From Comamonadaceae bacterium (GTDB lineage Bacteria; Pseudomonadota; Gammaproteobacteria; Burkholderiales; Burkholderiaceae_C), in contig CANGDZ010000007.1 of NCBI GenBank assembly GCA_947452785.1, positions 1 to 64,000 of the forward strand: a stretch of 64,000 nt of DNA, written 5' to 3'. The stretch's first letter is position 1. Each line of letters opens with the position of its first letter. This document shows, in pieces, positions 54,735-64,000 of this stretch. A program made the translations under genes and the position numbers. A model generated the notes under the pieces. The model searched no databases. It was not told where the DNA came from and saw nothing but the letters and a program-made list of their open reading frames with translations.

Positions 54735-56306
54735 TCATGCCGATGCTGCTGAAGGTGCGGTCGGGAGATGCAGGTCGCGAAGCTCGCGCTTGAGCACTTT
54801 GCCAATCGCGCTGCGCGGCAACTCGGCCAGAAAATGCAGCGCAGACAGGCGCTGGGTTTTGCCCACACGTTGTTGGTACCACTGCAGCAAATCTTCTGAG
54901 CTGACGGTCTGCCCTTCGCGCAGCACGACATAAGCCACAGGCGTTTCCCCCCACTCGCGTGAGGGCACGCCGACCACGGCCACTTCTTGGATTTGCGGGT
55001 GCTCACGCAAGACGGCCTCAAGATCGCTGGGATAGAGGTTGAAGCCACCGCTGATGATCATGTCTTTGCGTCGATCGACCAGCGTCAAAAATCCCTCAGC
55101 ATCAAATCGCCCGACGTCGCCTGTGCGGATGAAGCGACGCCCCGTGGCGTCGTACCACTCGGCTTCGCTGGTTTTTTCAGGTTGGCCGTAGTAGCCGGTC
55201 ATCATGGCGGGCGAGTGGCCCACCACCTCGCCCGTGCTGCCTGCGGGCAGTTCGAGGCCTTCTTCGTCGATCAAGCGGATGTCATGGCCTTCGGCCGGTT
55301 GCCCAACGGTGTGCAGTTTGTCGGGGTGTTGATGGGCGTTCAGAATGCAAGTGCCGCCGCCCTCGGTCATGCCGTAAAACTCGACCAAACCGCCCGGCCA
55401 GCGTTGGACCACATCGGCTTTGAGCGATGCGGCAAACGGCGCGCTGGTGCAAAACTTGACTTGAAACGAAGACAGGTCATGGCGATCAAAGTCCGTGCAG
55501 TCCATGATGCGCTGGTATTGCACCGGCACCAGCATCGTGTGCGTGATGCGGTGCTGCTCGGCCAGGGCCAGGTACTCTGCGGCGTTGAATTTGGGCATGA
55601 TCATCACGCAACCACCCAGCGCCAGGGTGGGGAAAAACACCACCAAAGTGGTGTTGGAGTACAGCGGCGTGGACACGAGAGAACGTGTTGCGGCGCTGTA
55701 GCCGTAAGTCAGGCCTCGTCGCATGTGGGTCCAGCGCATACCGTGGGATTGCACAATCCCTTTGGGGGTGCCGGTCGTGCCTGAGGAGTAAATGATGTTG
55801 AATGCCGCCTCAGGCGTAACGCGCACCGCTGTGGGCGTCATGCCGGCAGGGGTCAGCCAGCTTTCCAACGGACGGCCAGCGGCGCTGCCGTCCAGGGCGA
55901 TGCGCGGCAGGGCCTCCATTTCTGGCTCCACCAAGGCGCGGGCAGCTTCATCCACAAACAGCAGGCTGGCTTGGGCATCGCGCAGCATGCCGGTCAGGAT
56001 CTGGGGCGTGACCGACGGGGCCAAAGGCGCAACCACAACGCCGGCCCGCAGAGCGCCCAAAAACACGCAGGCATAGTCGACGCTGGACAGCGCACAAATC
56101 GCCACGCATTGCCCCGCTTTCACACCGTCACGTTGCAATGCGGCGGCCACCCTGTCCATGCGCTCGTTCAGGGCGGCGTAGCTGAGAACGGTGCGCGGGT
56201 CGCGTATCGCCAGGGCTTCGGGTTGGGTGCGGGCGTGGCCAAAAATCAGATCAGAAAGGGTCTGGAAAGCAGATTCTGGCGTGAAGAGGTGCGGCAATGT
56301 GGTCAT
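54735..56306 (-). CDS. AMP-forming acyl-CoA synthetase / ligase
   Basis: 523 aa. The AMP-binding P-loop is IIYSSGTTGTPKGIVQSH, then VEFYGMTEGGG, the hinge RFIRTGDVGRFDAEGFLTLVDRRKDMIISGGFNLYPSDLE and the C-terminal catalytic Lys in PRSAIGKVLKRELR. It activates a carboxylic acid through its adenylate to the CoA thioester. The substrate is not decidable; the nearby CoA-transferase and hydratase suggest fatty or organic acid catabolism. It lies downstream of the flavin-transfer genes on the same strand with a 63-bp gap. Confidence 0.93.
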   Translation of the reverse strand: MTTLPHLFTPESAFQTLSDLIFGHARTQPEALAIRDPRTVLSYAALNERMDRVAAALQRDGVKAGQCVAICALSSVDYACVFLGALRAGVVVAPLAPSVTPQILTGMLRDAQASLLFVDEAARALVEPEMEALPRIALDGSAAGRPLESWLTPAGMTPTAVRVTPEAAFNIIYSSGTTGTPKGIVQSHGMRWTHMRRGLTYGYSAATRSLVSTPLYSNTTLVVFFPTLALGGCVMIMPKFNAAEYLALAEQHRITHTMLVPVQYQRIMDCTDFDRHDLSSFQVKFCTSAPFAASLKADVVQRWPGGLVEFYGMTEGGGTCILNAHQHPDKLHTVGQPAEGHDIRLIDEEGLELPAGSTGEVVGHSPAMMTGYYGQPEKTSEAEWYDATGRRFIRTGDVGRFDAEGFLTLVDRRKDMIISGGFNLYPSDLEAVLREHPQIQEVAVVGVPSREWGETPVAYVVLREGQTVSSEDLLQWYQQRVGKTQRLSALHFLAELPRSAIGKVLKRELRDLHLPTAPSAASA

Positions 56307-56369
56307 GCCCGTTAGCGTAATTCAAGTGCGCCTTTGGCTCTGAGCCCAGGGTGACCTTGGAGACGGTGG

Positions 56370-56822
56370 TCAGGCCGTGGCGCGCTGGCCCCAAACAAAG
56401 TGCAGCGGGAAAAGCAACAGCCCCAGGCCCCCCATGACCCAGTGACTCCAGAGCACGGTGTTGCGCCAGTCTTCGCTGCCGTAGTAGAGCAATAGGCCAG
56501 TGAGCATCAAGGCACTGAGCAAGGCGCTCAGCGTGATTCCCGTGGTGCGGTTGCGCCTAGCGTTCCAGGCGACACGGATGTGTGCAGGCATCACCGCGCC
56601 AAAGGCCATGAGCGCCAATGCAGCGCTGATGCCGTGTGCCACCAAGAGGCTGTGCGAGCCCACGCCCGGTAGTTCCAGGTGCACCTCATGCGCCATGAAA
56701 AACAGCAGGCCCGAAAGGGCGCAGAAACCAAAGATCGCGTGCGTGGCGATGCGTTGCCAGCGCGGCAAACGGCCAACGCGAGCGGTGCGGCGTGCGTGTT
56801 TGTGGGGGTGTGCGGGACTCAT
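56370..56822 (-). CDS. Small four-helix membrane protein linked to ApbE, DUF4405/cytochrome-b-like
   Basis: 150 aa from the ATG at 56822, which overlaps the ApbE stop (ATGA). After a basic, His-rich start come four hydrophobic segments: IFGFCALSGLLFFMAHEV, LLVAHGISAALALMAFGAVM, LSALLSALMLTGLLLYY and WVMGGLGLLLFPLHFVWG. His residues lie at helix positions (THAIF, AHEVH, AHGIS, LWSHW, LHFVW) that could bind haem, as in small b-type electron-transfer proteins. This pattern fits an inner-membrane partner of flavinylated proteins, but the family name is an inference. Confidence 0.65.
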   Translation of the reverse strand: MSPAHPHKHARRTARVGRLPRWQRIATHAIFGFCALSGLLFFMAHEVHLELPGVGSHSLLVAHGISAALALMAFGAVMPAHIRVAWNARRNRTTGITLSALLSALMLTGLLLYYGSEDWRNTVLWSHWVMGGLGLLLFPLHFVWGQRATA

Positions 56823-57646
56823 GCGGCGGCGGTGATGAAGGGCTGAGCGCCGTAATGCGCAAAGCAAGGCAGCGCGGTATTGCGCGTGAGGGCGAGCACC
56901 TTGGTCAGCGCGTCGGCCACCGCGCACAGCGGCGCAATGACCGAAAAGCTGTCTGGGCACAGCAGGGCGTGCCGATTGTGAGGATTCAACAGCGCCGAGA
57001 TGGCTTGACCAGCATGCGTTTGCTGCGAGTAGTAGATGGCCGAAGTGGCGCAGGCACCGTCTTGCAGCAGGCCCGCAAAGACCGGCTCTGCGCCCCGAGG
57101 TTGTCGCACATAGATGGGCTCAGGCGTGGGGCCGATGACCCGCAAATCGCCACCTGCATTCACGCTGGCGCAGGTGATACCGCAGGATTGCAGCGCATCA
57201 ATGGCGCGGTCCACCGCAAAGCCTTTGGCGATGCCGCCCAAATCGATGTCACAAGGCCCTGCGCTGCTGACCTGGCCATCTTTCACGCTCAGTTGCGTGA
57301 TGGACGAAGGTGCAGGGTTGCCGAGGCAGTCGGGGTTGAATGGCAGCAAGCCCCAGGCCGCGAGCTGAGGCGCGACGCCGGGGTCAAACAAGCCCTCAGA
57401 CTGCGAATGCAGGGCTTGCGCCAAAAGGATCACGTCTTGCGTCCAAGGATGCACAGAGACCGGTTCGAGGTGCGCCAAGCGCCGGATGTGGCCGAGGTCC
57501 GAGTCGGGGTTGAAAGCCGACATCTGGGTGTGCACCAGCGCGATAGCGGCAAAGGCCGCATCGATGGCTTGGTGGCACAACTCGGGCGGCGCGTCCCGAA
57601 CGCTGATGCGCACATAAGTGCCCAGCAAGGGTCGCATGGCGTTCAT
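56819..57646 (-). CDS. apbE: FAD:protein FMN transferase
   Basis: 275 aa. ApbE marks: RPLLGTYVRISV at the start, MSAFNPDSDLGHI, SEGLFDPGV, DIDLGGIAKGFAVDRAI, and VNAGGDLRVIG. It binds FAD with magnesium and moves FMN onto a Thr of target proteins in the periplasm. No signal peptide or lipobox is visible, although ApbE normally acts outside; either the start is further upstream or export differs. Its likely target, an FMN-binding protein, is encoded 22 bp upstream in the same operon. Confidence 0.93.
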   Translation of the reverse strand: MNAMRPLLGTYVRISVRDAPPELCHQAIDAAFAAIALVHTQMSAFNPDSDLGHIRRLAHLEPVSVHPWTQDVILLAQALHSQSEGLFDPGVAPQLAAWGLLPFNPDCLGNPAPSSITQLSVKDGQVSSAGPCDIDLGGIAKGFAVDRAIDALQSCGITCASVNAGGDLRVIGPTPEPIYVRQPRGAEPVFAGLLQDGACATSAIYYSQQTHAGQAISALLNPHNRHALLCPDSFSVIAPLCAVADALTKVLALTRNTALPCFAHYGAQPFITAAA

Positions 57647-57668
57647 TTCATACCTCTTATTGCGTTTT

Positions 57669-58208
57669 TCATTTTGCGTTTTTGAGGGCCAGCTCGTACA
57701 TCACCATCAAGCGCTTGACGCCGTCGGTCAGGTGCTTGCACGACAGCGTGGCACCCGAGAGGTTTTGGATGTCTTGCTTGAGCTTGAGTGGGGCTACGCT
57801 GGTTTTGCCCACGAATTGCTGGCGCCATGCGGCGTCGGCCACCTCGTACCCGTAGGACTCGACGTACGCCATGATCTCAATGCCTTTGATGCTGCCGTTG
57901 GGCAGGATGGCCAGGGCGTACTTGACCATCTCGTGCTTACCCAGCACCTCGTCAATGATGAACCAACCCCCATCGGCGCTGCGCCAGACGCGTTCGCTTT
58001 TAAAGGGCTCGCGCACCGAGGACAACTCACGCATTGTGTCGCGTTGTGACTCTGTCAAAAATACCGGGTTGGGCGTGAGCTGTTGGCCCGGAAAGAGGCG
58101 TTGCTGCGCCTCCTCGGTGCCGACGTTGATTCGGGCGTGGGCCAAGGTGGGGGCCACCAAGGCGGCTAGGGGCAGCATCAAGATGGCGCTTGCGGGGGTC
58201 CAGTTCAT
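57669..58208 (-). CDS. Exported FMN-binding domain protein, likely flavinylated by ApbE
   Basis: 179 aa. Signal peptide (ILMLPLAALVAPTLAHA). A single FMN-binding domain, with ILPNGSIKGIEIMAYVESYGYEV and the flavinylation site DIQNLSGATLSCKHL: Ser151-Gly-Ala-Thr154 is the target motif in which FMN is attached to the Thr. An extra Cys157 follows. Such proteins carry electrons outside the cytoplasmic membrane. It lies 10 bp after the beta-barrel-like protein gene and 22 bp before apbE, making one operon. Confidence 0.92.
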   Translation of the reverse strand: MNWTPASAILMLPLAALVAPTLAHARINVGTEEAQQRLFPGQQLTPNPVFLTESQRDTMRELSSVREPFKSERVWRSADGGWFIIDEVLGKHEMVKYALAILPNGSIKGIEIMAYVESYGYEVADAAWRQQFVGKTSVAPLKLKQDIQNLSGATLSCKHLTDGVKRLMVMYELALKNAK

Positions 58209-58218
58209 GGGGATCTCC

Positions 58219-59115
58219 TTAAAGCGGGCGACCGAACTTGAACATCACCTCGTTGCGTGAGTGGCTGTCCCACACGCGGCCGTTAGAGCACTCGGCTTCG
58301 CCCGGTGCCCAGCAATGGCTTTGGCCTTTGAGTTGATAACGCCAGGCGGCGGTGACCCACCAGTCTTTGGTGGCGTAGTGCATGTTCGGGCCAATAAAGT
58401 GAGCGCGCTGGGTCTGTTGGTTGAACGAATAGCCCTCAAAGTCGTTGTGAAAACGGTATTCCATGCCAGCGGTCCAGTTGTTGGCCACGCGGTAGGACAT
58501 GCCCAGCAGCAGATCGGCCATGCTTTCTTTGCCGATGTCTGGCGTGTTGAATTTGACCCTCTCGACCGACAACTGCAGGTTGGCGGCGACCACCAAGCGG
58601 TCGTCCAGAAAGTTCGATTGCAGCAGCAGGCGCGACTCCAACTCGTCTTTCACGGCGCCGGTGGTTGCCTCCAGGTAAAAGCCGACGCCGACAGGGTCGA
58701 TGACGGGGTTGGTGAAACGCCAAATCCCTTCCAGCGAAACGCCGTCCACCCGGGTGCGGCTGTAGGGGCTGGAGCCCGCGGAGCTGGGGACCAACCAGCC
58801 CGAGGTGCTGCCATCGCCGTAGTTTTGGTTGGCACTGACGCGGCTGGTGTTCAGGTAGCCGGCGATCTGAAAGTCTTCGCTGACACCGTATTCCACCTCG
58901 GTTCGGGCTTGCCAAAGGTCGTAATGGCCTTTGGCTTGGCCTTGGTTGATCTGCAAGCGCTGCTCAAACTCCAGGGTGCCTTTGGGCTGCAGGTCCAGCG
59001 TATAGACCCAACCAAAAGAGCCCTCGCCGGCGTAAGCCGGTAGCGCGAGCAAGGACAACAGGGACGCCAGCAGGGCGGCAAGACGGAGTGAACTGGACAA
59101 CATGGCAGCATTCAA
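58219..59115 (-). CDS. DUF6662-like outer-membrane beta-barrel protein
   Basis: 298 aa with a signal peptide (LRLAALLASLLSLLALPAYA-GE). The mature chain alternates short strands and turns: SFGWVYTLDLQPKGTLEFEQRLQ, DLWQARTEVEYGVSEDFQIAGYLN, and the C-terminal EVMFKFGRPL. This is the look of a beta-barrel sensor or porin-like protein of unknown function. Two Cys near the C-terminus (HCWAPGEAECSNG) could form a disulfide in an external loop. It is the first gene of the flavin-transfer operon and lies behind a likely Fur box. Confidence 0.72.
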   Translation of the reverse strand: MNAAMLSSSLRLAALLASLLSLLALPAYAGEGSFGWVYTLDLQPKGTLEFEQRLQINQGQAKGHYDLWQARTEVEYGVSEDFQIAGYLNTSRVSANQNYGDGSTSGWLVPSSAGSSPYSRTRVDGVSLEGIWRFTNPVIDPVGVGFYLEATTGAVKDELESRLLLQSNFLDDRLVVAANLQLSVERVKFNTPDIGKESMADLLLGMSYRVANNWTAGMEYRFHNDFEGYSFNQQTQRAHFIGPNMHYATKDWWVTAAWRYQLKGQSHCWAPGEAECSNGRVWDSHSRNEVMFKFGRPL

Positions 59116-59139
59116 AAAGTGGAAGCCTCGATTCTAAAT

Positions 59140-59158
59140 GCGAACGATTCTTATTTGC
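59140..59158 (-). promoter_or_regulatory. Likely Fur box upstream of the flavin-transfer operon
   Basis: The minus strand reads GCAAATAAGAATCGTTCGC, an imperfect palindrome close to Fur sites of the form GCAAATGAGAATCATTCGC. It lies 25 bp before the start of the first gene, where a bound repressor would block transcription. Confidence 0.7.
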
Positions 59159-59298
59159 AATGGAGGGGCGTAACCCTGTTGCAAGTGTGGTGAATTAGAA
59201 GTGAGATCAAGGAAAGCGCTTGCCGGCCCCGTCTTTTGAGGATGGGACGGCAAGATCGAATACAGTATTCGTTTCCCGTCCTTTCAATCTATAAAAGA

Positions 59299-61548
59299 AT
59301 GAGTGCAACCATGGCCGCTGACAAAACCAAAATTATTTACACCTTGACCGACGAAGCGCCCTTGTTGGCCACTGCTGCTTTTTTGCCCATCGTTCAGGCC
59401 TTTGCCTCTCCTGCGGGTATCGATGTGGTGCCGAAAGACATTTCGGTCGCCGCGCGCATTTTGGGTGAGTTTTCAGACATGTTGCCCGAAGCGCAGCGCC
59501 TGCCCAACAACCTGGCTGAATTGGGCAAGCTGACTTTGAAGTCCGAAGCCAACATCATCAAGTTGCCCAACATCAGCGCCTCTGTGGGCCAGTTGGGGGC
59601 GGCCATTAAAGAGTTGCAGGCCAAGGGGTATGCCTTGCCCGACTATCCTGAAGCGCCCAAAACAGAGGCCGAAAAAGAAATCCGTACCCGTTACAGCAAG
59701 TGCATTGGCTCTGCCGTGAACCCGGTACTGCGGGAAGGTAACTCGGACCGCCGCGCCCCTCGCGCCGTGAAAGAGTTTGCGCGCAAGAATCCACATAGCA
59801 TGGCCGAGTGGAGCCAGGCTTCGCGCTCGCATGTCTCGCACATGCACAGCGGCGATTTTTACCATGGCGAAAAGTCCATCACGCTGGACCGCGCCCGTGA
59901 CGTGAAGATGGAGCTGATCACCAAGAGTGGCAAGGCCATTGTGCTCAAGGCCAAGGTGGCATTGCTAGACAGAGAAGTCATTGACAGCATGTTCATGAGC
60001 AAGAAAGCGCTGGAAGCTTTCTATGAACAAGAAATCGAAGACGCACACAAAACCGGCGTTATGTTTTCGTTGCACGTGAAAGCCACCATGATGAAGGTCT
60101 CCCACCCCATCGTGTTCGGCCACTGCGTGAAAATCTTCTACAAAGACGCGTTTGCCAAGCATGCAAAATTGTTTGATGAACTGGGCGTGAACGTGAACAA
60201 CGGCATGGCCGACTTGTACGGCAAAATCGCCACCTTGCCGCAGTCCAAGCAAGACGAAATCAACCGTGACCTGCATGCTTGTCATGAGCACCGGCCTGAG
60301 CTCGCGATGGTGGACTCGGCCAAGGGCATCACCAACTTCCATTCGCCCAACGACGTGATCGTCGACGCCTCGATGCCCGCCATGATCCGTAACGGCGGCA
60401 AGATGTGGGGTGCTGACGGGCGCCTGAAAGACGTCAAGGCGGTGATGCCTGAGTCGACCTTTGCCCGCATTTACCAGGAAATGATCAACTTCTGCAAATG
60501 GCATGGCAACTTCGATCCTAAGACGATGGGCACCGTGCCGAATGTGGGTTTGATGGCGCAGCAGGCCGAAGAATACGGCTCGCACGACAAGACCTTCGAG
60601 ATCACCGAAGACGGCGTGGCGAACATCACCGATCTGAACACGGGTGAAGTGCTGTTGTCCGAAAACGTGGAAGCAGGCGACATCTGGCGGATGTGCCAGT
60701 GCAAGGATGCGGCTATTCGCGACTGGGTCAAATTGGCTGTGACCCGTGCCCGTAACTCCGGCATGCCCGTGGTGTTCTGGCTCGATCAGTACCGTCCTCA
60801 CGAAGCACAGTTAATCACCAAGGTCAAGATGTACCTGCACGAGCACAATACGGCCGGTCTGGACATCCAGATCATGAGCCAGGTGCGTGCCATGCGTTAT
60901 ACCCTAGAGCGCGTGGTGCGCGGTCTGGACACCATCAGCGCCACAGGCAACATCCTGCGCGACTACCTGACCGATTTGTTCCCGATCATGGAGCTGGGGA
61001 CTTCGGCCAAGATGCTGTCGGTCGTGCCTTTGATGGCCGGTGGCGGCATGTACGAAACCGGTGCCGGTGGCTCTGCGCCCAAGCACGTGCAGCAACTGGT
61101 GGAAGAGAACCACCTGCGCTGGGATTCCTTGGGTGAGTTCTTGGCCTTGGCCGTGAGCTTTGAAGACCTGGGCATCAAATACAGCAACGAGAAAGCCAAA
61201 ATCTTGGCCAAAACCCTGGACGCGGCAACCGGCCAATTGTTGGACAACAACAAGAACCCTTCGCCCAAGACCGGTCAGTTGGACAATCGTGGCAGTCAGT
61301 TTTATTTGTCGATGTACTGGGCTCAGGATCTGGCCGCGCAAACCGAAAACAAAGAGCTGGCCGACAAGTTCGCACCCTTGGCCAAGGCCTTGACCGAGAA
61401 TGAAAAGAAGATCTTAGGCGAACTCAACAGCGTGCAAGGCAAGCCGGTCGACATCGGTGGTTACTACCAGCCCGACATGAAAAAAGTCAACGCCATCATG
61501 CGCCCCAGCGCCACCTTCAACGCGATTGTGGACGCGCTCAAGGCCTGA
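59299..61548 (+). CDS. icd: Isocitrate dehydrogenase (NADP+), monomeric type
   Basis: 749 aa from the ATG at 59299; the ATG at 59311 would give 745 aa, closer to the family norm. Long monomeric IDH pattern: [87 protein letters not shown] and [26 protein letters not shown]. It oxidises isocitrate to 2-oxoglutarate with NADPH formation in the TCA cycle. The gene is single, with a strong terminator after it, and its leader starts opposite the Fur box. Confidence 0.97.
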   Translation: MSATMAADKTKIIYTLTDEAPLLATAAFLPIVQAFASPAGIDVVPKDISVAARILGEFSDMLPEAQRLPNNLAELGKLTLKSEANIIKLPNISASVGQLGAAIKELQAKGYALPDYPEAPKTEAEKEIRTRYSKCIGSAVNPVLREGNSDRRAPRAVKEFARKNPHSMAEWSQASRSHVSHMHSGDFYHGEKSITLDRARDVKMELITKSGKAIVLKAKVALLDREVIDSMFMSKKALEAFYEQEIEDAHKTGVMFSLHVKATMMKVSHPIVFGHCVKIFYKDAFAKHAKLFDELGVNVNNGMADLYGKIATLPQSKQDEINRDLHACHEHRPELAMVDSAKGITNFHSPNDVIVDASMPAMIRNGGKMWGADGRLKDVKAVMPESTFARIYQEMINFCKWHGNFDPKTMGTVPNVGLMAQQAEEYGSHDKTFEITEDGVANITDLNTGEVLLSENVEAGDIWRMCQCKDAAIRDWVKLAVTRARNSGMPVVFWLDQYRPHEAQLITKVKMYLHEHNTAGLDIQIMSQVRAMRYTLERVVRGLDTISATGNILRDYLTDLFPIMELGTSAKMLSVVPLMAGGGMYETGAGGSAPKHVQQLVEENHLRWDSLGEFLALAVSFEDLGIKYSNEKAKILAKTLDAATGQLLDNNKNPSPKTGQLDNRGSQFYLSMYWAQDLAAQTENKELADKFAPLAKALTENEKKILGELNSVQGKPVDIGGYYQPDMKKVNAIMRPSATFNAIVDALKA

Positions 61549-61570
61549 CCCTCGCACCGCGAACGAAAAA

Positions 61571-61610
61571 CCGCCCCGACCTGGCATGGCGCCGTCGGGG
61601 CGGTTTTTTT
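61571..61610 (+). terminator. Terminator after icd
   Basis: CCGCCCCGAC (61571-61580) pairs with GTCGGGGCGG (61594-61603) with a 13-nt loop, followed by seven T residues. A textbook intrinsic terminator, 23 bp past the icd stop. Confidence 0.95.
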
Positions 61611-61702
61611 ATGCGCCGTCCCGTTCGCTGTCGACTGGGCGCCTCCTGAATGGCGTAATCTGAGGTAAAAGTGATGAACGCAATGCGTCAGAGAGACAAG
61701 AC

Positions 61703-63301
61703 ATGAATCCAACCCGTTTTGATTACATCGTGGTGGGCGGGGGCTCCGCCGGCTGCGTGTTGGCCGCCAGGCTCTCGCAAGATCCCAACATTACGGTGGC
61801 CTTGCTCGAAGCCGGTCCCGTCGACGCCAGCCCGGTGATTCATTGCCCGGCGGGAATCGCGCTCATGTCTCGCATGCCAGCGATCTCGCAGGGCCTGCGC
61901 ACGGTGCCGCAACCGGGCTTGAATGGTCGCCAAGGCTATCAACCCCGCGGCCGCACGTTGGGCGGCTCCAGCTCCACCAATGCCATGGTCTACATCCGGG
62001 GTCAGCATGCCGATTACGACCACTGGGAGGCCATGGGCAACCCCGGCTGGGGTTGGCGTGATGTGCTGCCCTACTTTCTCAAAGCCGAACACAACGAGCG
62101 ATTGCAGGATGCCTGGCATGGGCAAGGCGGCCCGTTGAATGTGGCCGACTTGCAAAGTCCGAATCTGTTCACCCAACGCTTTGTCCAAGCGGGAGTTCAA
62201 GCTGGTTTGCCGTTCAATCCTGACTTCAATGGCGCTCAACAAGAAGGCGTAGGCATTTACCAGGTCACTCATCGCAACGGCGAGCGCTTCAGCGCCGCCA
62301 AAGCCTATCTCAGCCCCAACTTGCAGCGCCCTAATTTGCAAGTGATCACCGATGTCACCGCCGAAAAAATTGGCTTGGAAAACGGCGCCGCCCGCCAGGT
62401 TCAGGTAATACAAGGCGGCGTCAGGCGCACCTTGCATGCGCAGCGAGAAATCATCGTCAGCGGTGGGGCCTTCCAATCGCCTGCGTTGTTGATGCGCTCA
62501 GGCATTGGCCCGGGGGCACATTTACAGGCCATGGGCATCGTGACCCAATGCGACCTGCCGGGTGTGGGCGAAAACCTGCATGACCACCCTGACGCTGTGC
62601 TGTGTGCAGATGCGCCAGGACATGCCGAATTGTTCGGCATGTCGGCGACAGGCGCGTGGAATGTGTTGCAAGGCATTTGGGATTGGCGCCAGCACCGCAA
62701 AGGCGTGCTGACCACTAACTTTGCCGAAGGGGGCGGTTTTTTCAAAACCGATGCGGCCCTTGCCGATCCCAATATTCAACTGCATTTTGTAGTGGGCAAG
62801 TTGGTCGACCATGGACGCAAATTGCAGCTGGGCCACGGCTGCTCATTGCATGTGTGTTTGATGCAACCGCAAAGCCGCGGCAATGTGCGACTGGCCAGCG
62901 TGGACGCCATGGCTGCGCCTTTGATTGATCCGCAATTTTTGTCGCACCCGGATGACATGGCGCAGTTGATGCAAGGCGTCCGCCAAGGCCAGCGCATTTT
63001 GGCGCAGCCTGCCTTGCGTGCGTTCAGCCAAGAGTGGGTGGCTTCGGCCCATGCCACCACCGATGCGCAACTGGAGCAGTGGATTCGGCAAAACGCCGAC
63101 ACCATTTACCACCCGGTCGGCACCTGCCGCATGGGGCAGGACGCCATGGCGGTGGTGGACCCGCAACTCAAGGTGCGCGGCGTACCAGGCCTGCGCGTGG
63201 TCGACGCTTCGGTGATGCCGAGCGTGGTCAGCGGCAACACCAACGCACCCACCATCATGCTGGCCGAGAAGGCGGCCGATCTGATTTTGCAGACGGCATG
63301 A
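61703..63301 (+). CDS. GMC family FAD-dependent oxidoreductase, second copy
   Basis: 532 aa. FAD motif [18 protein letters not shown], signature 1 [18 protein letters not shown], signature 2 [17 protein letters not shown], active-site His in [12 protein letters not shown] and partner Asn in [18 protein letters not shown]. It resembles choline dehydrogenase and long-chain alcohol oxidases; the substrate cannot be told. It differs clearly from the GMC enzyme at 25366. It stands alone between icd and gap, with its 3' end running into the gap terminator. Confidence 0.92.
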   Translation: MNPTRFDYIVVGGGSAGCVLAARLSQDPNITVALLEAGPVDASPVIHCPAGIALMSRMPAISQGLRTVPQPGLNGRQGYQPRGRTLGGSSSTNAMVYIRGQHADYDHWEAMGNPGWGWRDVLPYFLKAEHNERLQDAWHGQGGPLNVADLQSPNLFTQRFVQAGVQAGLPFNPDFNGAQQEGVGIYQVTHRNGERFSAAKAYLSPNLQRPNLQVITDVTAEKIGLENGAARQVQVIQGGVRRTLHAQREIIVSGGAFQSPALLMRSGIGPGAHLQAMGIVTQCDLPGVGENLHDHPDAVLCADAPGHAELFGMSATGAWNVLQGIWDWRQHRKGVLTTNFAEGGGFFKTDAALADPNIQLHFVVGKLVDHGRKLQLGHGCSLHVCLMQPQSRGNVRLASVDAMAAPLIDPQFLSHPDDMAQLMQGVRQGQRILAQPALRAFSQEWVASAHATTDAQLEQWIRQNADTIYHPVGTCRMGQDAMAVVDPQLKVRGVPGLRVVDASVMPSVVSGNTNAPTIMLAEKAADLILQTA

Positions 63302-63320
63302 AAAAAGCGCCCGAGGGCGC
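63301..63320 (-). terminator. Terminator of the second gap gene
   Basis: GCGCCC-GA-GGGCGC-type hairpin (63307-63320). On the minus strand it is followed by six T residues (63306-63301). It overlaps the last base of the GMC gene on the other strand. Confidence 0.85.
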
Positions 63321-63385
63321 CGAGTCAAAGAAGCGGGTGAACCCGGCCCGCAGGGACGTTCTCTGCGTTCAGGCCCAAGCCTGCA

Positions 63386-64000
<615 letters not shown>

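Noticed and set aside
51063-56306. Carnitine (cai) operon from the CaiB-, CaiD- and CaiC-like order
   Set aside because: Family resemblance is only at superfamily level. No carnitine transporter or dehydrogenase is adjacent to these genes, and the ProXWV set is 15 kb away on another unit.

Overview
The window reads as a contiguous chromosomal piece of a betaproteobacterium of the order Burkholderiales, most likely family Comamonadaceae (a freshwater Limnohabitans- or Rhodoferax-like lineage would fit). The grounds are gene content rather than any phylogenetic marker: a monomeric NADP isocitrate dehydrogenase, a Bug/TctC-type binding protein, a Burkholderiales-type porin, a TctD/TctE-like two-component pair, a DUF3717-DUF1289 protein, YaeQ, and a SWIB-tailed topoisomerase III. 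Coding density is high. No rRNA, tRNA or intact transposon was recognised.

Left edge (1-530): the last 52 codons of a Cas2 protein and a short CRISPR array of five 36-bp repeats and four 30-bp spacers, probably type II-C and read on the minus strand. Next come an M15 peptidase, a lactate permease, a Cho-type UvrC-like nuclease, a 131-aa 'translational machinery' protein and an SRAP (YedK/HMCES) protein. From 5373 to 13017 nine same-strand genes, most of them overlapping or closely packed, form a membrane-lipid / oxidative-stress module: periplasmic glutathione peroxidase, FAD oxidoreductase, DUF1365, a CFA-synthase-like methyltransferase, chalcone-isomerase-like protein, MFS carrier, DUF3833 lipoprotein, SDR and an NTF2-fold protein.

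13046-24421 is largely housekeeping: a GST, purB, yaeQ, a TerC exporter behind a yybP-ykoY manganese riboswitch, a BepA-like M48 protease, moaC, a type IV pilin, a second TerC behind an intrinsic terminator, sucCD and argC. 24442-37060 looks like a catabolic island: a LysR regulator, then on the minus strand a GMC oxidoreductase, an enolase-superfamily dehydratase lacking one expected metal ligand, an aldehyde dehydrogenase, a porin, a ProXWV-type importer, an aldo/keto reductase and a formaldehyde-activating-enzyme (Fae) homologue, with a succinate-semialdehyde-type dehydrogenase divergent from them.

37067-47358 holds a PQ-loop membrane protein, recX and recA (with a LexA box), a MarR-like regulator, a two-component system, a GST, birA, and a divergent pair: a SET-domain lysine methyltransferase with a histone-H1-like tail, and a topoisomerase III carrying a Lys/Ala-rich linker and a C-terminal SWIB domain. 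The 104 bp between them contain a perfect 20-bp alternating purine-pyrimidine tract. This pair is my leading candidate for an under-described system.

47448-64000: gapA, a 558-bp AT-richer gap ending in a YefM/RelE-type toxin-antitoxin operon, a PBP5-type carboxypeptidase, an enoyl-CoA hydratase / CoA-transferase / TctC-like cluster, an acyl-CoA synthetase, a four-gene extracytosolic flavin-transfer operon (beta-barrel-like protein, FMN-binding protein, ApbE, small membrane protein) behind a likely Fur box, monomeric isocitrate dehydrogenase, another GMC oxidoreductase, and the 3' part of a second GAPDH gene cut by the window end.
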